Positions 9,269 through 21,396 are shown, counted from the first letter of the stretch. The stretch is 62,685 nucleotides of DNA from Cryobacterium sp. M96 (GCF_002929845.1 NZ_PJJS01000035.1:1-62685), one strand, 5' to 3'. Program-made: numbers and translations. The notes: generated by a model not told the origin, from the sequence alone.

Positions 9269-9345
9269 AATTCGACGGAGATTCTCGTATATGGGACCAT
9301 TTTTTCGGGTTTCCGGGCCGTTTCGGGCAAAAACTCCGTCGAATT
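9269..9345. repeat. Palindromic repeat element, copy 1 (77 bp)
   Basis: The outer arms AATTCGACGGAG (9269-9280) and CTCCGTCGAATT (9334-9345) are perfect inverted repeats. The centre contains a T-run and GGGCAAAAA. Three further elements with the same arms occur at 15577, 27668 and 33872. The right end is followed by CGTTCGGG, as in copy 4. A truncated membrane-fusion protein frame begins directly at the right arm (9347), so this copy sits on a rearrangement junction. Confidence 0.85.
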
Positions 9346-9346
9346 C

Positions 9347-9982
9347 GTTCGGGCCGGCGTTGCCGGCAGCGAGCGCGCCCTCGCCGCGGCGAACGAGGCC
9401 ACCATGACCTATCTGGCGGCATGCGAAATCCTGTACCTGCCGGGTCTCCCCCGCCGGGTCGACGAGGTCACCGTATCCCGCGGCACCTCGATCACGGGCT
9501 CCGTGATGCGCGTCTCCGGTGCCACGATCCAGATCAGCGCCTCCGCCTCGGCGAGCGATGCCAAACTCATGAAGGTCGGCAACGCCGCCGTGCTCTCGAT
9601 GCAGGACGATTCCGAGCACGGCGCCACCGTGACATCCGTCGCCGTGGCCGAGGCTAAAGAGGGAACGGATGCGGCGAGCGGACGCTTCACCATCCTGCTC
9701 ACGCTCGACGACCTCACACCCGGGCAGCTCCAGAGCATCCAGGGCAGCAACCTGCGGGTCACCATCCCGGTCAGCTCCACCGACGGGGAGGTGCTCGCTG
9801 TGCCGTTGGCCGCGCTTACCGCCGGCCCGGGCGGGGTATCCCGGGTCGAGGTGTCGACCGGATACGGAAAAAAGACCGTGCTGGTCGAGGTGAGCGCCGG
9901 GCTCGCGGCTGACGGTTACGTCGAGGTGCAGGCGGTCGACGGTTCCCTCGAGGAAGGGGACCTCGTCGTGGCCGGGCGATGA
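9347..9982 (+). pseudogene. 5'-truncated HlyD/MacA-like membrane fusion protein
   Basis: The reading frame is open from the right arm of the palindromic element and encodes only the C-terminal half of a periplasmic adaptor. It has the end of a helical hairpin (SERALAAANEAT), a lipoyl/barrel part with LPRRVDEVTVSRGT, and the membrane-proximal domain ending GSLEEGDLVVAG. The signal or membrane anchor, first lipoyl half and most of the hairpin are missing. An ATG at 9404 exists but would give a 192-residue fragment. The stop overlaps the ATPase start (ATGA), so this was the first part of an ABC efflux operon of MacAB type. Confidence 0.75.
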
Positions 9983-10659
9983 GCCGACCGGCCGTCGTGG
10001 AGCTCATCGACGTCACCCGCTCCTTCCCCGGCCCGCCCGAGGTCCAGGCGCTCACATCAATCAACCTGCGGGTAGAGAAGCAGGACTACCTCTCGATCGT
10101 CGGGCCGAGCGGGTCGGGCAAGTCGACCATGCTCAACATCCTCGGCCTGCTCGACCGACCGAGCGTCGGCGAGTACTACCTCGACGGAGCGCTCACGGGT
10201 CTGGCCGGCGAGGCGGAACGCGCGGCGCTGCGGGGCGGCAAGATCGGCTTCGTGTTCCAGGCCTTCCACCTCATGCCGCACCGCTCGGTGTGCGACAATG
10301 TGCTGCTGGCCACGATCTACAGCAAAGTTCCGCGCGCCGACCGCGAATGACGGGCCCGCGCCGCCCTGCACCGGGTGCACCTGGACCACCGGATCGACTT
10401 CCTGCCCGGCACTCTCTTCGGCGGCGAGCGCCAGCGGGTCGCGGTCGCGCGGGCCGTGGTGGCCTCGCCCCAGCTGCTGTTGGCCGACGAGCCGACCGGC
10501 AACCTCGACGCCTCCACCTCCAGGGAGGTCATGGACCTGTTAGAGGAGCTGAACGCCGGCGGCCTCACGCTCATCGTCATCACCCACGACCGGGCCGTGG
10601 CGGATCGCGCCGGGCGCACCATCAGCATCACCGACGGCCGCGTGAGCGAAACAACATGA
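9979..10659 (+). pseudogene. MacB-type ABC ATPase broken by an in-frame stop
   Basis: The first part encodes the N-terminal half of a LolD/MacB-type ATPase with Walker A GPSGSGKST and Q-loop VFQAFHLMPH. A TGA at 10348-10350 interrupts the frame after RADRE. The same frame then continues through RARAALHRV to Walker [13 protein letters not shown] and the H-loop THD, ending at 10659. One base change (CGA to TGA) would explain the stop. The ABC signature is LFGGERQR instead of the usual LSGGQRQR, a second lesion. The permease start overlaps the stop (ATGA). Confidence 0.85.
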
Positions 10660-11966
10660 AATTGCGGATGCCGAACCGCCGTCGAGCGACCAGCGCTCCG
10701 GCCCCGGTAAGCGACGGTGACCGCGGGGCCGCGCCGGCCATCACCCGCGCCGACCGGTTCTCGGTGCAGGACCTCATCGTCGAGGCGGGCTATGGCATCG
10801 GGGCGCGCCCCACCCGCCTGATCATGACCACGCTCGGGACCACGATCAGAATCGCCTCCCTGGTGGTGACAATCGGATTCGCCCAGACGGCAGCCGGCCA
10901 GATCGCCCGCCAATTCGACGCGGTCGCGGCCACCCAGGTCGTGATCGAGCCGGGGAGCACCGACGGGATGAACGGCTCGGAGCGCGCGACCGGGCGACTG
11001 CCTTGGGATGCCCCGGACCGGGTCAGCCGCCTGGCCGGGGTGGAGCTGGCCGGCCTCGTCAGCGAGGTGCCCCTCGATGCCGTGACCATTACCGCGGTGC
11101 CGGTAGACGACCCGTCGGAACCGGCAACCCTGGGCCCATCGCTGATGGCCACCTTCCCCGGACTGCTCGACGCGGTTCGCGGCAACATCGTGACCGGCCG
11201 GTACTTCGACACCGGCCACGATGCCAGGGCCGATCGGGTGGCGGTGCTCGGTTCGCGCGCGGCTGAGCGCCTGGGCATCAACCGCGTCGACAGCCAGGCC
11301 TCCATCTTCATCGGCGACTCCTCATATACCGTGATCGGCATCATCGATGGGATGGAGCGACGCTCCGACCTGCTCGACGCGGTGGTCGTGCCGATGGGCA
11401 CCTCGCGCGCCGACTTCGGCCTGACCGGCCCGGATGAACTGCAGATCCGGATCGCTCTCGGCGCCGGCAAAGTGGTCGCGGAACAGGCTCCGCTCGCCCT
11501 GGACCCCAACGCTGCGCAGAACTTCGAGGTACAGGCCCCGTCGGCTAGGTCCGCCCTGCGCGAGAACGTGCAGGCCGACGTGAACGTCATCTCCCTGATT
11601 CTCGGCGTGCTCGCACTCGTCGCGGGCGGACTGGGGATCGCGAACGTCACTCTGCTGTCGGTGATGGAAAGGGTGGGCGAGATCGGGCTGCGCCGGGCCT
11701 TGGGCGCCACCAAGCGCAACATCTCGAGCCAGTTCATGGTCGAATCCGTGGTCATCGGCCTACTCGGCGGCCTGATCGGAGCCGCACTCGGGGTCTTCGC
11801 GGTGGTGATCATGTCGCCTATTCAGCAGTGGGCGCCGGTCGTCGACCCCTGGCTCGCAGCCGGGTCGGCGCTGCTCGGGGCCGTCGTCGGCCTTGCCACC
11901 GGGGTCTACCCCGCCCTGAAGGCGTCGAATATCGAGCCGATCGTCGCCCTGCGCGGGGGCAACTGA
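10656..11966 (+). CDS. MacB/FtsX-type ABC transporter permease
   Basis: The 436-residue permease has one transmembrane segment near residues 50-75, a large extracytoplasmic domain (about 80-305) and three C-terminal membrane segments. The FtsX signature [15 protein letters not shown] lies after the second. The start ATG overlaps the ATPase stop. The frame is intact, but its adaptor is truncated and its ATPase interrupted, so the exporter is probably not functional unless partners exist elsewhere. The natural substrate (peptide, drug or lipoprotein) is not evident. Confidence 0.85.
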   Translation: MKLRMPNRRRATSAPAPVSDGDRGAAPAITRADRFSVQDLIVEAGYGIGARPTRLIMTTLGTTIRIASLVVTIGFAQTAAGQIARQFDAVAATQVVIEPGSTDGMNGSERATGRLPWDAPDRVSRLAGVELAGLVSEVPLDAVTITAVPVDDPSEPATLGPSLMATFPGLLDAVRGNIVTGRYFDTGHDARADRVAVLGSRAAERLGINRVDSQASIFIGDSSYTVIGIIDGMERRSDLLDAVVVPMGTSRADFGLTGPDELQIRIALGAGKVVAEQAPLALDPNAAQNFEVQAPSARSALRENVQADVNVISLILGVLALVAGGLGIANVTLLSVMERVGEIGLRRALGATKRNISSQFMVESVVIGLLGGLIGAALGVFAVVIMSPIQQWAPVVDPWLAAGSALLGAVVGLATGVYPALKASNIEPIVALRGGN

Positions 11967-11991
11967 CGCACCCTGTCGACCCCGCCTCGCA

Positions 11992-12894
11992 TCAGCCGCG
12001 CGCCTCGTCGGCGACGAGCGCGAGCTCCACGAACGCGCGCACGGCAGCCGACGCGCGCCGCTTGCGCGAGGCCGCCAGGTACACCGTGAAATCGGGCAGA
12101 TTCGCCACGGGAAGCCGGTGCACGTCGAGCGCGTCGTGGGCGGTGAATTCGGGCAACAGGGCCACTCCGAGGCCGTTGGTCACGTATTCGGCGGCCGTTC
12201 CGATATCGGAGACCTCGATCATCACCCGCCGCTCGAGGCCGGCAGCGGTGAAGGCATCGTCCACGATCTGACGGCTGGCGTAGCCGGGCGGCAGATCGAT
12301 GAACTCCTCCGGCACGAGGTCGCCCAGGCCCACGGCCGACGCGGAGGCGAGCCGGTGGCCTTTCGGCACCACCAGCACCATCGGCGACGAAGCGATCGGC
12401 ACGGCTGAGAGCGCCGTCGGCGCCGGGCCGCTGAGGGCGAGGAAGGCCAGGTCGAGTTCGCCCGAGACGAGCTCGTCGACCAGCCCGGCCGACCCCCGCC
12501 GGGCCGCGCGCAGCCGCACGCCGACGCCCGGATGGCCGGCGCGGAAGAGACCGAGCAGCCGAGGCACATTGACGAGCGTGACCGAGGTCATCAGCCCGAT
12601 CACGATGGACCCGGTGATGGCGCGGGTGGTGTCCTGGGCGGCGTCGCGCACCTCGTTCACGGCGTCGAGGGCGTCGCGCACCTTCGGAAGCAGCAGTTCG
12701 CCAGTCGTAGTGAGCCTGATCTGGCGGCGGCTGCGATCGAACAGTTCGACGCCCAATTCGCTTTCGAGCGATCGAATGCCGGCCGAGACGGCTGACTGGG
12801 CGATGGTGAGCCGGTCCCCGGCGCGCGTGAAGCTCAACTCACCGGCGACGGCGCTGAAGAATTCGAGCTGTCTCAATTCCATGGGCCTAAGCAT
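11992..12894 (-). CDS. LysR-family regulator, AlsR-like
   Basis: The 300-residue product has an N-terminal winged HTH ([35 protein letters not shown]) and a C-terminal effector-binding domain (about 95-295). A start at the second methionine (MELRQ) is equally possible. It is transcribed away from alsS with 106 bp between them, the arrangement of alsR-alsSD in Bacillus. Activation of the acetoin genes in response to acetate or overflow carbon is therefore inferred. Its effector cannot be told from the sequence. Confidence 0.85.
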   Translation of the reverse strand: MLRPMELRQLEFFSAVAGELSFTRAGDRLTIAQSAVSAGIRSLESELGVELFDRSRRQIRLTTTGELLLPKVRDALDAVNEVRDAAQDTTRAITGSIVIGLMTSVTLVNVPRLLGLFRAGHPGVGVRLRAARRGSAGLVDELVSGELDLAFLALSGPAPTALSAVPIASSPMVLVVPKGHRLASASAVGLGDLVPEEFIDLPPGYASRQIVDDAFTAAGLERRVMIEVSDIGTAAEYVTNGLGVALLPEFTAHDALDVHRLPVANLPDFTVYLAASRKRRASAAVRAFVELALVADEARG

Positions 12895-13000
12895 CTCATT
12901 TTCAGATCGTTTGCATCGCTACTCGGCGTTGCTTGTTATTGAATGTGCAGCGACGATGGAGGGGAGGCCGATTCAGAACGGCGATCCGGGAGGCATCACA

Positions 13001-14743
13001 ATGACCACTACTTCACCGCTCCAGAGCGACGACGACACAACCGAGACCACGCTCGTGCGCTCTGACGCCGGCACCCCCGCTCCGTCCACCCGCTCCGCCG
13101 AACGCGTGGTGGAATGCCTGAAGGCATACGGCGTGCAGTGGGTCTTCGGCGTTCCCGGCGCCAAGATCGACCCCGTCTATGACGCTCTCATCGACGACGG
13201 ACCCGAGGTGATCGTGGTGCGTCACGAGCAGAATGCGGCCTTCATGGCCGCGGCCGTCGGGCGTCTGAGCGGCCAGCCGGGCGTCGTCCTGGTGACGAGC
13301 GGCCCAGGCACCTCCAACCTCGCGACGGGCCTGCTGACGGCGACGACCGAAGGCGACCCGGTGGTCGCCCTCTGCGGCGCGGTTCCGCGCGCAGACCGGT
13401 TGAAGCGTACCCACCAGACAATGGATGCCGTGGGCATGCTGTCCGCCGTGACCAAGTCCGCCGGCGAGGTGAGTGTCGCCGACAACGTGCCGGAAGCAAT
13501 CGCGAACGCGTTCCGCGAGGCAACCCAGGAGCCCAAGGGCGCCGCAGCGGTTGTTCTCCCCTACGACGTGCTCACGGACTCGACGACCGTGTCGATGACG
13601 CATCCGCACTGGGTGCCGCAGCTGGGCGCCGCACCCTCCAAGAGCGTGCAGCGCGCTGCCGCCCTGCTGAAGGATGCGCAGTTCCCGGTCATCCTTGCCG
13701 GCGCGCGGTCCGGCTCGGACCAGGCCGTCGCGGCGCTGCACCGCCTGCTGGGCGTCGCCGGACTGCCCGTCGTTGAGACGTTCCAGGCCGCGGGAGTCAT
13801 CTCGCACGAGCTCGAAGAGCATTACCTCGGACGCGTGGGCCTGTTCCGCAACCAGCCCGGGGACATCCTTCTGCACAAGGCCGACGTGATCCTGACCGTC
13901 GGCTACGACTTCGTCGAGTACGAACCGTCGAAGTGGAACAAAGACCACCTGCGCGTGATCATCCACCTGGACGAACTCTCCGCCGACCTCGACGACTACT
14001 ACCGCCCCACGCTCGAACTGCGCGGCGACGTCGCCGAGACCCTCGACGCCCTCGCCCGCCAGATCAACGGGCTGTCGATGCCGGTCGCCGCCGCGGCCGA
14101 GGTAGCCGAGCAGCGCGCCCGCCTCGCGCACGCCGACCAGCCCACCGGTCGCCGGGACGAGTCCGAGGGCGTGCACCCGGCCGACCTCACCCTGATGATG
14201 CGCGAACTGCTCCCGGATGACACGACGGTGCTCTGCGACGTGGGCTCCCACTACATCTACATGGCCCGGCACTTCCGCACCTACCACCCGCGCACCCTGC
14301 TGTTCTCGAACGGCCAGCAGACCCTGGGCGTGGCCCTGCCCTGGGCGATCGCCGCGACCCTGGTGCGCCCGGGCACACCAGTCGTGTCCGTGTCGGGCGA
14401 CGGCGGTTTTCTCTACTCCGCCATGGAGCTGGAGACGGCCGTGCGGCTCGGCTCGACGTTCACCCACATCATTTTCAACGACGGCACCTACGACATGGTG
14501 GCGTTCCAGCAGATGGGCAAATACGGGCGCACCTCCGGCGTGCAGCTGGGCGATTACGACGCCGTCGCCTATGCCGAATCATTCGGCGCCCACGGCCACC
14601 GGGTAACGCACCTCGACGACTTCGCCGGCATCCTGGCGCAGGCCCTTGCCGAACCCGGCCCGAGCATCATCGACGTGCACGTCGACTACCGCAACAATAG
14701 AGATGACCTGATGGCCGATCTGGAAAGCGATGTGCTGCAATGA
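13001..14743 (+). CDS. alsS: Catabolic acetolactate synthase
   Basis: The 580-residue thiamine-diphosphate enzyme condenses two pyruvates to 2-acetolactate. It contains the N-terminal ThDP pyrimidine-binding domain with catalytic glutamate in [12 protein letters not shown], the TSGPGTSN loop, and the ThDP-Mg motif [13 protein letters not shown] ending in FND. The chosen ATG is preceded by GGGAGG at 12988-12993; the frame itself is open further upstream, overlapping the divergent regulator. Its end overlaps alsD by 4 bp (ATGA), so both form one operon. Coupling to alsD rather than ilvC/ilvN points to acetoin, not branched-chain amino acid, synthesis. Confidence 0.92.
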   Translation: MTTTSPLQSDDDTTETTLVRSDAGTPAPSTRSAERVVECLKAYGVQWVFGVPGAKIDPVYDALIDDGPEVIVVRHEQNAAFMAAAVGRLSGQPGVVLVTSGPGTSNLATGLLTATTEGDPVVALCGAVPRADRLKRTHQTMDAVGMLSAVTKSAGEVSVADNVPEAIANAFREATQEPKGAAAVVLPYDVLTDSTTVSMTHPHWVPQLGAAPSKSVQRAAALLKDAQFPVILAGARSGSDQAVAALHRLLGVAGLPVVETFQAAGVISHELEEHYLGRVGLFRNQPGDILLHKADVILTVGYDFVEYEPSKWNKDHLRVIIHLDELSADLDDYYRPTLELRGDVAETLDALARQINGLSMPVAAAAEVAEQRARLAHADQPTGRRDESEGVHPADLTLMMRELLPDDTTVLCDVGSHYIYMARHFRTYHPRTLLFSNGQQTLGVALPWAIAATLVRPGTPVVSVSGDGGFLYSAMELETAVRLGSTFTHIIFNDGTYDMVAFQQMGKYGRTSGVQLGDYDAVAYAESFGAHGHRVTHLDDFAGILAQALAEPGPSIIDVHVDYRNNRDDLMADLESDVLQ

Positions 14744-15471
14744 GCAAATTCACTGTCACCCGACACGAAATTTTCCAGACGAGCCTGATGAGCGCGCTGC
14801 TCGACGGCGTCTACGAAGACGAGATGACCGTGCGCGACCTGCTCGGCCGCGGCAGTTTCGGACTCGGCACGTTCAACGGACTGGACGGTGAAATGCTGAT
14901 CATCGACGGCATCTGCTACCAGCTGCGGGCCGACGGCGGGGTGTCGAAGGCCGACCTGGGCGCGCACACGCCCTACGCCGTCGTCACGAATTTCGTGCCT
15001 CATATCGAGAGCCAATTGCCGAAGAACATCGTGCGCGCGGAGGCGTCGACGTTCATCGACAAGCTGACGGCGTCGCAGAACTACATGTACGCCCTGCGCA
15101 TCGACGGCGACTTCGAGTGGATCCGGATGCGCACGGTCGTCAAGCAGGAGAAGCCCTACCGCCCCATGGTGGAGGCAACCGACGAGGACGCGATCATTGA
15201 GTTGCACGACGTCTCGGGCGTCGTGGCTGGCTTCCGCACCCCGCTCTACGAGCAGGGGATCGGCGTGCCCGGCTGCCACACGCATTTCCTGACCGACGAC
15301 CGCACGGCCGGCGGCCACGTGCTCGACTTCAAGCTGCGCTCCGGCACCGCTGCCCTGTGCCTCGGCACCGACCTGCGCTTGCAGCTGCCGCTGACGGATG
15401 CCTTCAAGAACGCCAACCTGTCCCCCGACGACCTCGAGTGGCAGATCCAGAAGACCGAAATGCACCGGTAG
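14740..15471 (+). CDS. alsD: Alpha-acetolactate decarboxylase
   Basis: This 243-residue cytoplasmic zinc enzyme converts 2-acetolactate to acetoin. The metal ligands are visible in [20 protein letters not shown] near residues 178-197, and an upstream [16 protein letters not shown] matches the family N-terminus. It is translationally coupled to alsS. Together they divert pyruvate to neutral acetoin. The downstream region holds the remains of an operon for a 2-oxoacid/acetoin-type dehydrogenase complex. Confidence 0.95.
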   Translation: MSKFTVTRHEIFQTSLMSALLDGVYEDEMTVRDLLGRGSFGLGTFNGLDGEMLIIDGICYQLRADGGVSKADLGAHTPYAVVTNFVPHIESQLPKNIVRAEASTFIDKLTASQNYMYALRIDGDFEWIRMRTVVKQEKPYRPMVEATDEDAIIELHDVSGVVAGFRTPLYEQGIGVPGCHTHFLTDDRTAGGHVLDFKLRSGTAALCLGTDLRLQLPLTDAFKNANLSPDDLEWQIQKTEMHR

Positions 15472-16045
15472 CCGAGCGATCCGAATCGGTTGGTTGTGTC
15501 GCTCTCGAAAGATCACAGCTCAGCGCACCGAGTGAATGCTGCTCATCACAGGTGACTCCCTGCCCGGCGTCCAGCCAATTCGACGGAGATTCTGGTGCAA
15601 ATCGGCTTCTTCTCAGGATTTACGGCCATTTTTGGGCAAAATCTCGGCTCTCCGTCGAATTCGTCCGGGGTACGGGGTGGAGCGGCTGATGGAGGTGCGA
15701 AGCGCGCACGCGCTGCCGCTCATCCGGCGCGCGTTGTGGCCAATTCAGGAGATCCGTCCGGCCGGGCCGAACATCCGCCCCGGTTCCGCACTGGTCCGAG
15801 GCGGCCGATGGACTTGGCTGACGGATGTCCTGAGTTGGCCACAGGTGTCGGCTCGGCCGGGCCTAACCCACGCATGAGGGCAGCGCGACCGCCATCACGG
15901 TGAGCGCGAAGGTGCGGGGTATCCGTCTGCTGGATGGTGTGGGCGACCACGACATCGACTGCAAGGTGGACGGATTCGGCTCAATGCGGCTGAAGTCCAG
16001 CGTGGTGAAGAAGGTCCAGCCCCGAACCGCCCGCTAAGGGGACCG
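15472..16045. other. Intergenic region with palindromic element and a 45-codon orphan frame
   Basis: This 574-bp gap holds the palindromic element copy 2 (15577-15661). Otherwise there is GC-rich sequence without a convincing gene. A short plus-strand frame from GTG 15900 to a TAA at 16035-16037 reads like the C-terminal end of a folded protein (VGDHDIDCKVDGFGSMRLKS) and may be the last fragment of a lost gene. I do not recognise its family with confidence. No terminator with a T-run was found after alsD. Confidence 0.4.
15577..15661. repeat. Palindromic repeat element, copy 2 (85 bp)
   Basis: The left arm AATTCGACGGAGATT starts at 15577 and the right arm CTCCGTCGAATT ends at 15661, followed by CGTCCGGGG. 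Compared with the 77-bp copies it is 8 bp longer, mainly through an insertion around CGGCTCT just before the right arm, which looks like a small local duplication. The internal GGCCATTTTTGGGCAAAAT is close to that of copy 1. It lies 106 bp after the alsD stop. Confidence 0.83.
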
Positions 16046-16594
16046 TCAGCGTCCGGAATCCAGCCCTGCCCGACGGTTCGACATCAGCGCCGCCAGATCG
16101 GTGTTCACCAGAACCCGCACCCGTTCCGCCCGCCGCTGCGCGTAGTCGGGCTCCCGGCGGTCGACAACCTGTTCGACCAGCCGGGCGGCGAGCGCGGCGC
16201 CGATTTCCTCGCTGGCGTCCGTGCGGGCCCGCTTAAGCAGGTCGGCGACCTGCTCGTCGTCGGCGGCCACGGCCCGTAGGGCACCGGCGAGCTTCAGGTG
16301 CACACTCCGTCGCAAGGCCAGCTGGCGCACGTGGAGCCTGTCATCGTCGGTGATCTCGAATGCGCTCCGCTGCCGGCCCAGGACTTTCCGCTGCCGGCCG
16401 ACACGCTCGGCATCTTCCTCGTTCTGCGTCGCCAGCCGGACCAATTCGGAGCGGACGGCCGCGGTGTAATCGGCATCGGCGAAGTCGCGGTGCTCACGCA
16501 GCGCCCCCACGATGATGTGGTTCTTCACGGCCATGCGCGCCGCGGAGAGCCCGATGAGAACGCCCTCGTCGACAATCCGCTCAAAGGAGGCCAT
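16046..16594 (-). CDS. Conserved hypothetical actinobacterial protein
   Basis: The 182-residue soluble protein is predominantly helical and rich in Arg, Ala and Glu, with coiled-coil-like stretches (about 60-90 and 120-165). It starts MASFERIVDEGVLIGLSAARMAVKNHIIVGALREH. No catalytic motif or membrane segment is visible, and I do not recognise the function. It diverges from the acsA pseudogene, and the two 5' ends are only about 46 bp apart. Confidence 0.6.
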   Translation of the reverse strand: MASFERIVDEGVLIGLSAARMAVKNHIIVGALREHRDFADADYTAAVRSELVRLATQNEEDAERVGRQRKVLGRQRSAFEITDDDRLHVRQLALRRSVHLKLAGALRAVAADDEQVADLLKRARTDASEEIGAALAARLVEQVVDRREPDYAQRRAERVRVLVNTDLAALMSNRRAGLDSGR

Positions 16595-16640
16595 GGCGAT
16601 ACCCTACGCCCCACGCGCCCACGGGGGTCTCATGGGCTGC

Positions 16641-18293
<1,653 letters not shown>

Positions 18294-19061
18294 GGCCTGC
18301 TGCACCAGATGCTGCGGGTGCGGCGGTTCGAGGAGAAGTGCGCCGAGCTGTACAGCGCCGCATAGATCCGCGGGTTCATGCACGTCTGCATCGGCGAAGA
18401 GGCGGTGGCAGCCGGCGTTCTGGTGACGCTCGAACCGGAGGACGCCGTCGTGGCGACCAACCGCGAACACGGCCACGCGCTGCTGCGAGGGGTCGCCGCC
18501 GGCGCAATTCTGGCCGAGATGTACGGATTCGAACAGGGATGCTGCCGGGGCCGCAGCGGGTCCATGCACCTTTTCGACGCGGCCACCCGGTTCTTCGGGG
18601 GCAACGCCATCGTCGCCGGCGGTCTTCCTCTCGCCATCGGTCTGGCTCTGGCCGACAAGATGGCGGGCCGTTCCCGCGTCACCGCCTGCTTCTTCGGCGA
18701 GGGCGCCGTCGAGGAAGCCACTCGGCGCGCCGTCGCCGCCGTGAGAGCCGGAGCCGGACCGCACTTCCTCGAGCTCCGCACGTACCGCTTCCGGGCGCAC
18801 ACGATGATCGACCCCGAGCGCTACCGCGAGAAGGCCGAGGTGGCCCAGTGGCTGGAGCGCGACCCGATCGACCTGCTGCGCGCCGCGCTGGAGGCCGCCG
18901 GCGAGCTCCCCGAGCGCATGTGGGCCGACCTGCAGGCATCCGTGGACACCGAGGTGCAGGCCGCCGTCGACTTCGCCGAGGCAGGCACCGCGGAACCGGT
19001 CGAAAACCTCACCCGCCACGTGTATACCGAGAGAGACGTCACCGAGCAGGAACGATCATGA
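18294..19061 (+). pseudogene. 2-oxoacid/acetoin dehydrogenase E1 alpha, stop plus internal deletion
   Basis: The ThDP-dependent E1 alpha frame begins without a start codon, fused to the acsA remnant (GLLHQMLRVRRFEEKCAELYSAA). It meets a TAG at 18363-18365 where the family has Lys, then continues [17 protein letters not shown]. The ThDP motif starts (FFGEGAVEE, about 18695-18715), but roughly 60-70 residues including its NN end are missing, and the frame resumes with [25 protein letters not shown]. It is about 255 codons against about 320-330 normally. The closest relatives by eye are AcoA/PdhA E1 alpha subunits. Confidence 0.85.
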
Positions 19062-19074
19062 AACGGATGCCGAG

Positions 19075-19872
19075 ATGAAAACCACCTATCGCGAGGCCAT
19101 GCGGGCGGCCATCCGGGAGGCGATGGCGCGCGATGACCGGGTGTTCATGATGGGGGAAGACGTCGGGGCCTACGGCGGCTGCTTCGCGGTGAGCCTGGGT
19201 CTGCTAGAGGAATTCAGGCCCGAGCGCATCCGGGACACCCCGCTTTCGGAAACCGGGTTCGAGGCGGCCGGGATCGGCGCGGCCCTGGGCGGGATGCGCC
19301 CGATCGTCGAGATCATGACCGTCAACCCCAGTCTGCTCGCCCTCGGCCAGATCATGAACAACGCGGCGACCCTGTCCTACATGTCGGGCGGGCAGTTCAG
19401 TGTGCCCGTGGTGATCCGCATGACCACCGGCGCCGGGCGCCAGCTGGCCGCCCAACACTCGCACGGCCTCGAGAGCTGGTACGCACACATCCCGGGCCTG
19501 CGTATCCTCACCCCGTCGTCCCTGGCCGACGCCCGCGGGATGCTGTGGAGCGCCCTGCAAGACCCTGACCCGGTGCTGATCTTCGAGCATGGTTCGCTCT
19601 ACAACACTGCCGGCGAGCTCGACGATGACGCCGGCGCGGTCGACATCGACACCGCAGTCGTGATCGACGAAGGTTGGCGCAGCGGCAGCATCTCGGCCGA
19701 GATCAGCGCCCGCATCACCGAAACAGCCTTCTTCGACCTGGATTCTCCGGTCGGCCGGGTCTGCAGCGCCGAGGTGCCGCTGCCCTACGCCCGGCACCTG
19801 GAGCAGGCCGCCCCGCCGTCGGCCGCACGCGTCATCGCCGCCGCCCGGGAGGCGGTGGGCACCCGTGGGTGA
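19075..19872 (+). pseudogene. 2-oxoacid/acetoin dehydrogenase E1 beta with internal in-frame deletion
   Basis: The 265-codon frame is open but shorter than the usual 325 or so. The N-terminal two thirds look normal ([49 protein letters not shown]). After AVDIDTA, at about 19651-19662, the sequence jumps to [20 protein letters not shown], skipping about 60 residues that form the start of the C-terminal transketolase domain. The frame is kept. It ends overlapping the E2 start. A protein could be made, but E1 folding and heterotetramer assembly would probably fail. Confidence 0.75.
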
Positions 19873-21043
19873 GTTCCGGATGCCGGCGCTCGGCGCGGAC
19901 ACGGAGCAGGGCAGCGTGGTGGAGTGGCTGGTCAAGCCGGGCGACTGCGTGCATCGCGGCGACATGGTCGCCGTCGTCGACACCGAGAAGGCGGACATCG
20001 ACGTGGAGTCGTTCGAGGAGGGCGTGGTCGCCGAGCTGCTCGTCGAGGTCGGCACGACCGTTCTGGTCGGCGCACCACTCGCCCGGATCACCCAGACCCC
20101 GGCGGCCGAGGTCGAGCCCACGGTGCCGACCACGTCCGCGCCGGCCCCGGCGCTCGCCCGGGCGGTCCCGGTGCCGGGCTTCGTGTCTCCCCCTATGCGC
20201 CAGCTTGCACACCGGCTCGGCATCGACACCGACGCGTTGCACGGAACCGGGAAGCACGGCGCCCTCACCCGGGCCGACGTGGAGCAGGCCGCAGCCGCGC
20301 TGTCGACCGCCGAACAACCGCCTGCCCGGCACCGGCCGCCTGCCGAACAACCGTCTGCCCCGGCAGTAACCCCGCTGACGGTCCGCCGGGTGCGGTCCTC
20401 CCCGCTCGCGCGGCGCGTCGCCAAGAGTCTCGGCGTGGACCTGGCAGTCGTGCCGGGCACCGGCGCCGGGGGCGCCGTCACCGAGGCCGACGTGCGCAAC
20501 GTCACCACCGCGCCACCCGTCGCAGAGCCGGCCGCCGCACCAGTGATCGCACCAACCGCCGGGCCAACCGCCGGGCCAACCGCCGCTCCAACGGATGCCG
20601 CCGAGCGGGCCGCGGGCCTGCTCCGCGCCATCGGGTCGCTGATGGCGCGCTCGAAGAAGACCATCCCGCACTACTACCTGAGCACCACCCTGGATTTGCG
20701 GGCGGCACTGGCCTGGATGGAGCAGTACAACTCCGCCCGCCCGATCGCTGAGCGGCTCGTGCCGGCCGCCCTGCTCCCGAAGGCCTCCGCGCTGGCCGCC
20801 AGGGACGTCCCCGAGGTCAACGACTTCTTCACCGAGGGTTCCTTCCAACCGAGCGCCGCAGTGCACCTGAGCGTAGCCGTGGCAGTGCGCCGGGGTGGCC
20901 TGGTTGCCCCCGCGCCGCACGACGCGGACACCCTGCCGCTGGAGGTGCTGATGAAACAGCTGCGGGACCTGGTGAGCCGGGCGCGCGGCGGGCGATTCCT
21001 CGCCCGGATCAACGAACTGTTGCAGAACCCGGAGGAGCTATGA
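19865..21043 (+). pseudogene. Dihydrolipoamide acyltransferase E2 lacking the catalytic HxxxDG block
   Basis: The 392-codon frame carries a lipoyl domain (lysine in VVDTEKADIDVE), two peripheral-subunit-binding-like segments (PPMRQLAHRLGIDTDALHGTGKHG and SSPLARRVAKSLGVDL) joined by Ala/Pro linkers, and most of the acyltransferase domain. After LRDLVSRARGG, at about 20980-20996, it jumps to RFLARINELLQNPEEL. The skipped part (about 65 residues) normally contains TITNLG and the active-site DHRxxDG, so the enzyme is catalytically dead. The start is GTG and overlaps the E1 beta stop. Two binding-domain-like segments in a row is itself unusual. Confidence 0.75.
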
Positions 21044-21291
21044 CCGAACAGACCGAACAGGAGGCCCGAGCGGCAGTGTATGCGGCCATCCGCCAGGTGG
21101 CGCCGGATGTCGACACCGACGATCTCGACGAGGGCGCGCGATTGCGCCAGGATCTGGAACTCGACTCGCTGGACTTCTTGCGGCTGATAAAGACGATCCA
21201 CGAGGCGACAGGCGTTGACATCCCCGAGCGCGACTACGCGGTTGTCACAACGGTGCGAGTCCTGATCACCTATGTCGCCCTGCACGGTTGA
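21040..21291 (+). CDS. Acyl carrier protein-like protein
   Basis: The 83-residue protein has the four-helix carrier-protein pattern with the phosphopantetheine attachment serine in LELDSLDFLRLI and a downstream HEATGVDIPERDY. It overlaps the E2 stop (ATGA), so it was the last gene of the acsA-E1-E2 operon. Together with acsA the set suggests an acyl-transfer or acetyl-activating module, but its true acyl group is unknown. Unlike its upstream neighbours it shows no lesion. Confidence 0.8.
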   Translation: MTEQTEQEARAAVYAAIRQVAPDVDTDDLDEGARLRQDLELDSLDFLRLIKTIHEATGVDIPERDYAVVTTVRVLITYVALHG

Positions 21292-21396
21292 TTCAGTTCT
21301 CGAGCATTATTCGGTTTCTTCCCGGCCGAGTCAAGGCCCTCGACGCAGTCCCGCCCAGGATATGTACTGATGTTCCAGCCCGAACTGGAGGAACCC

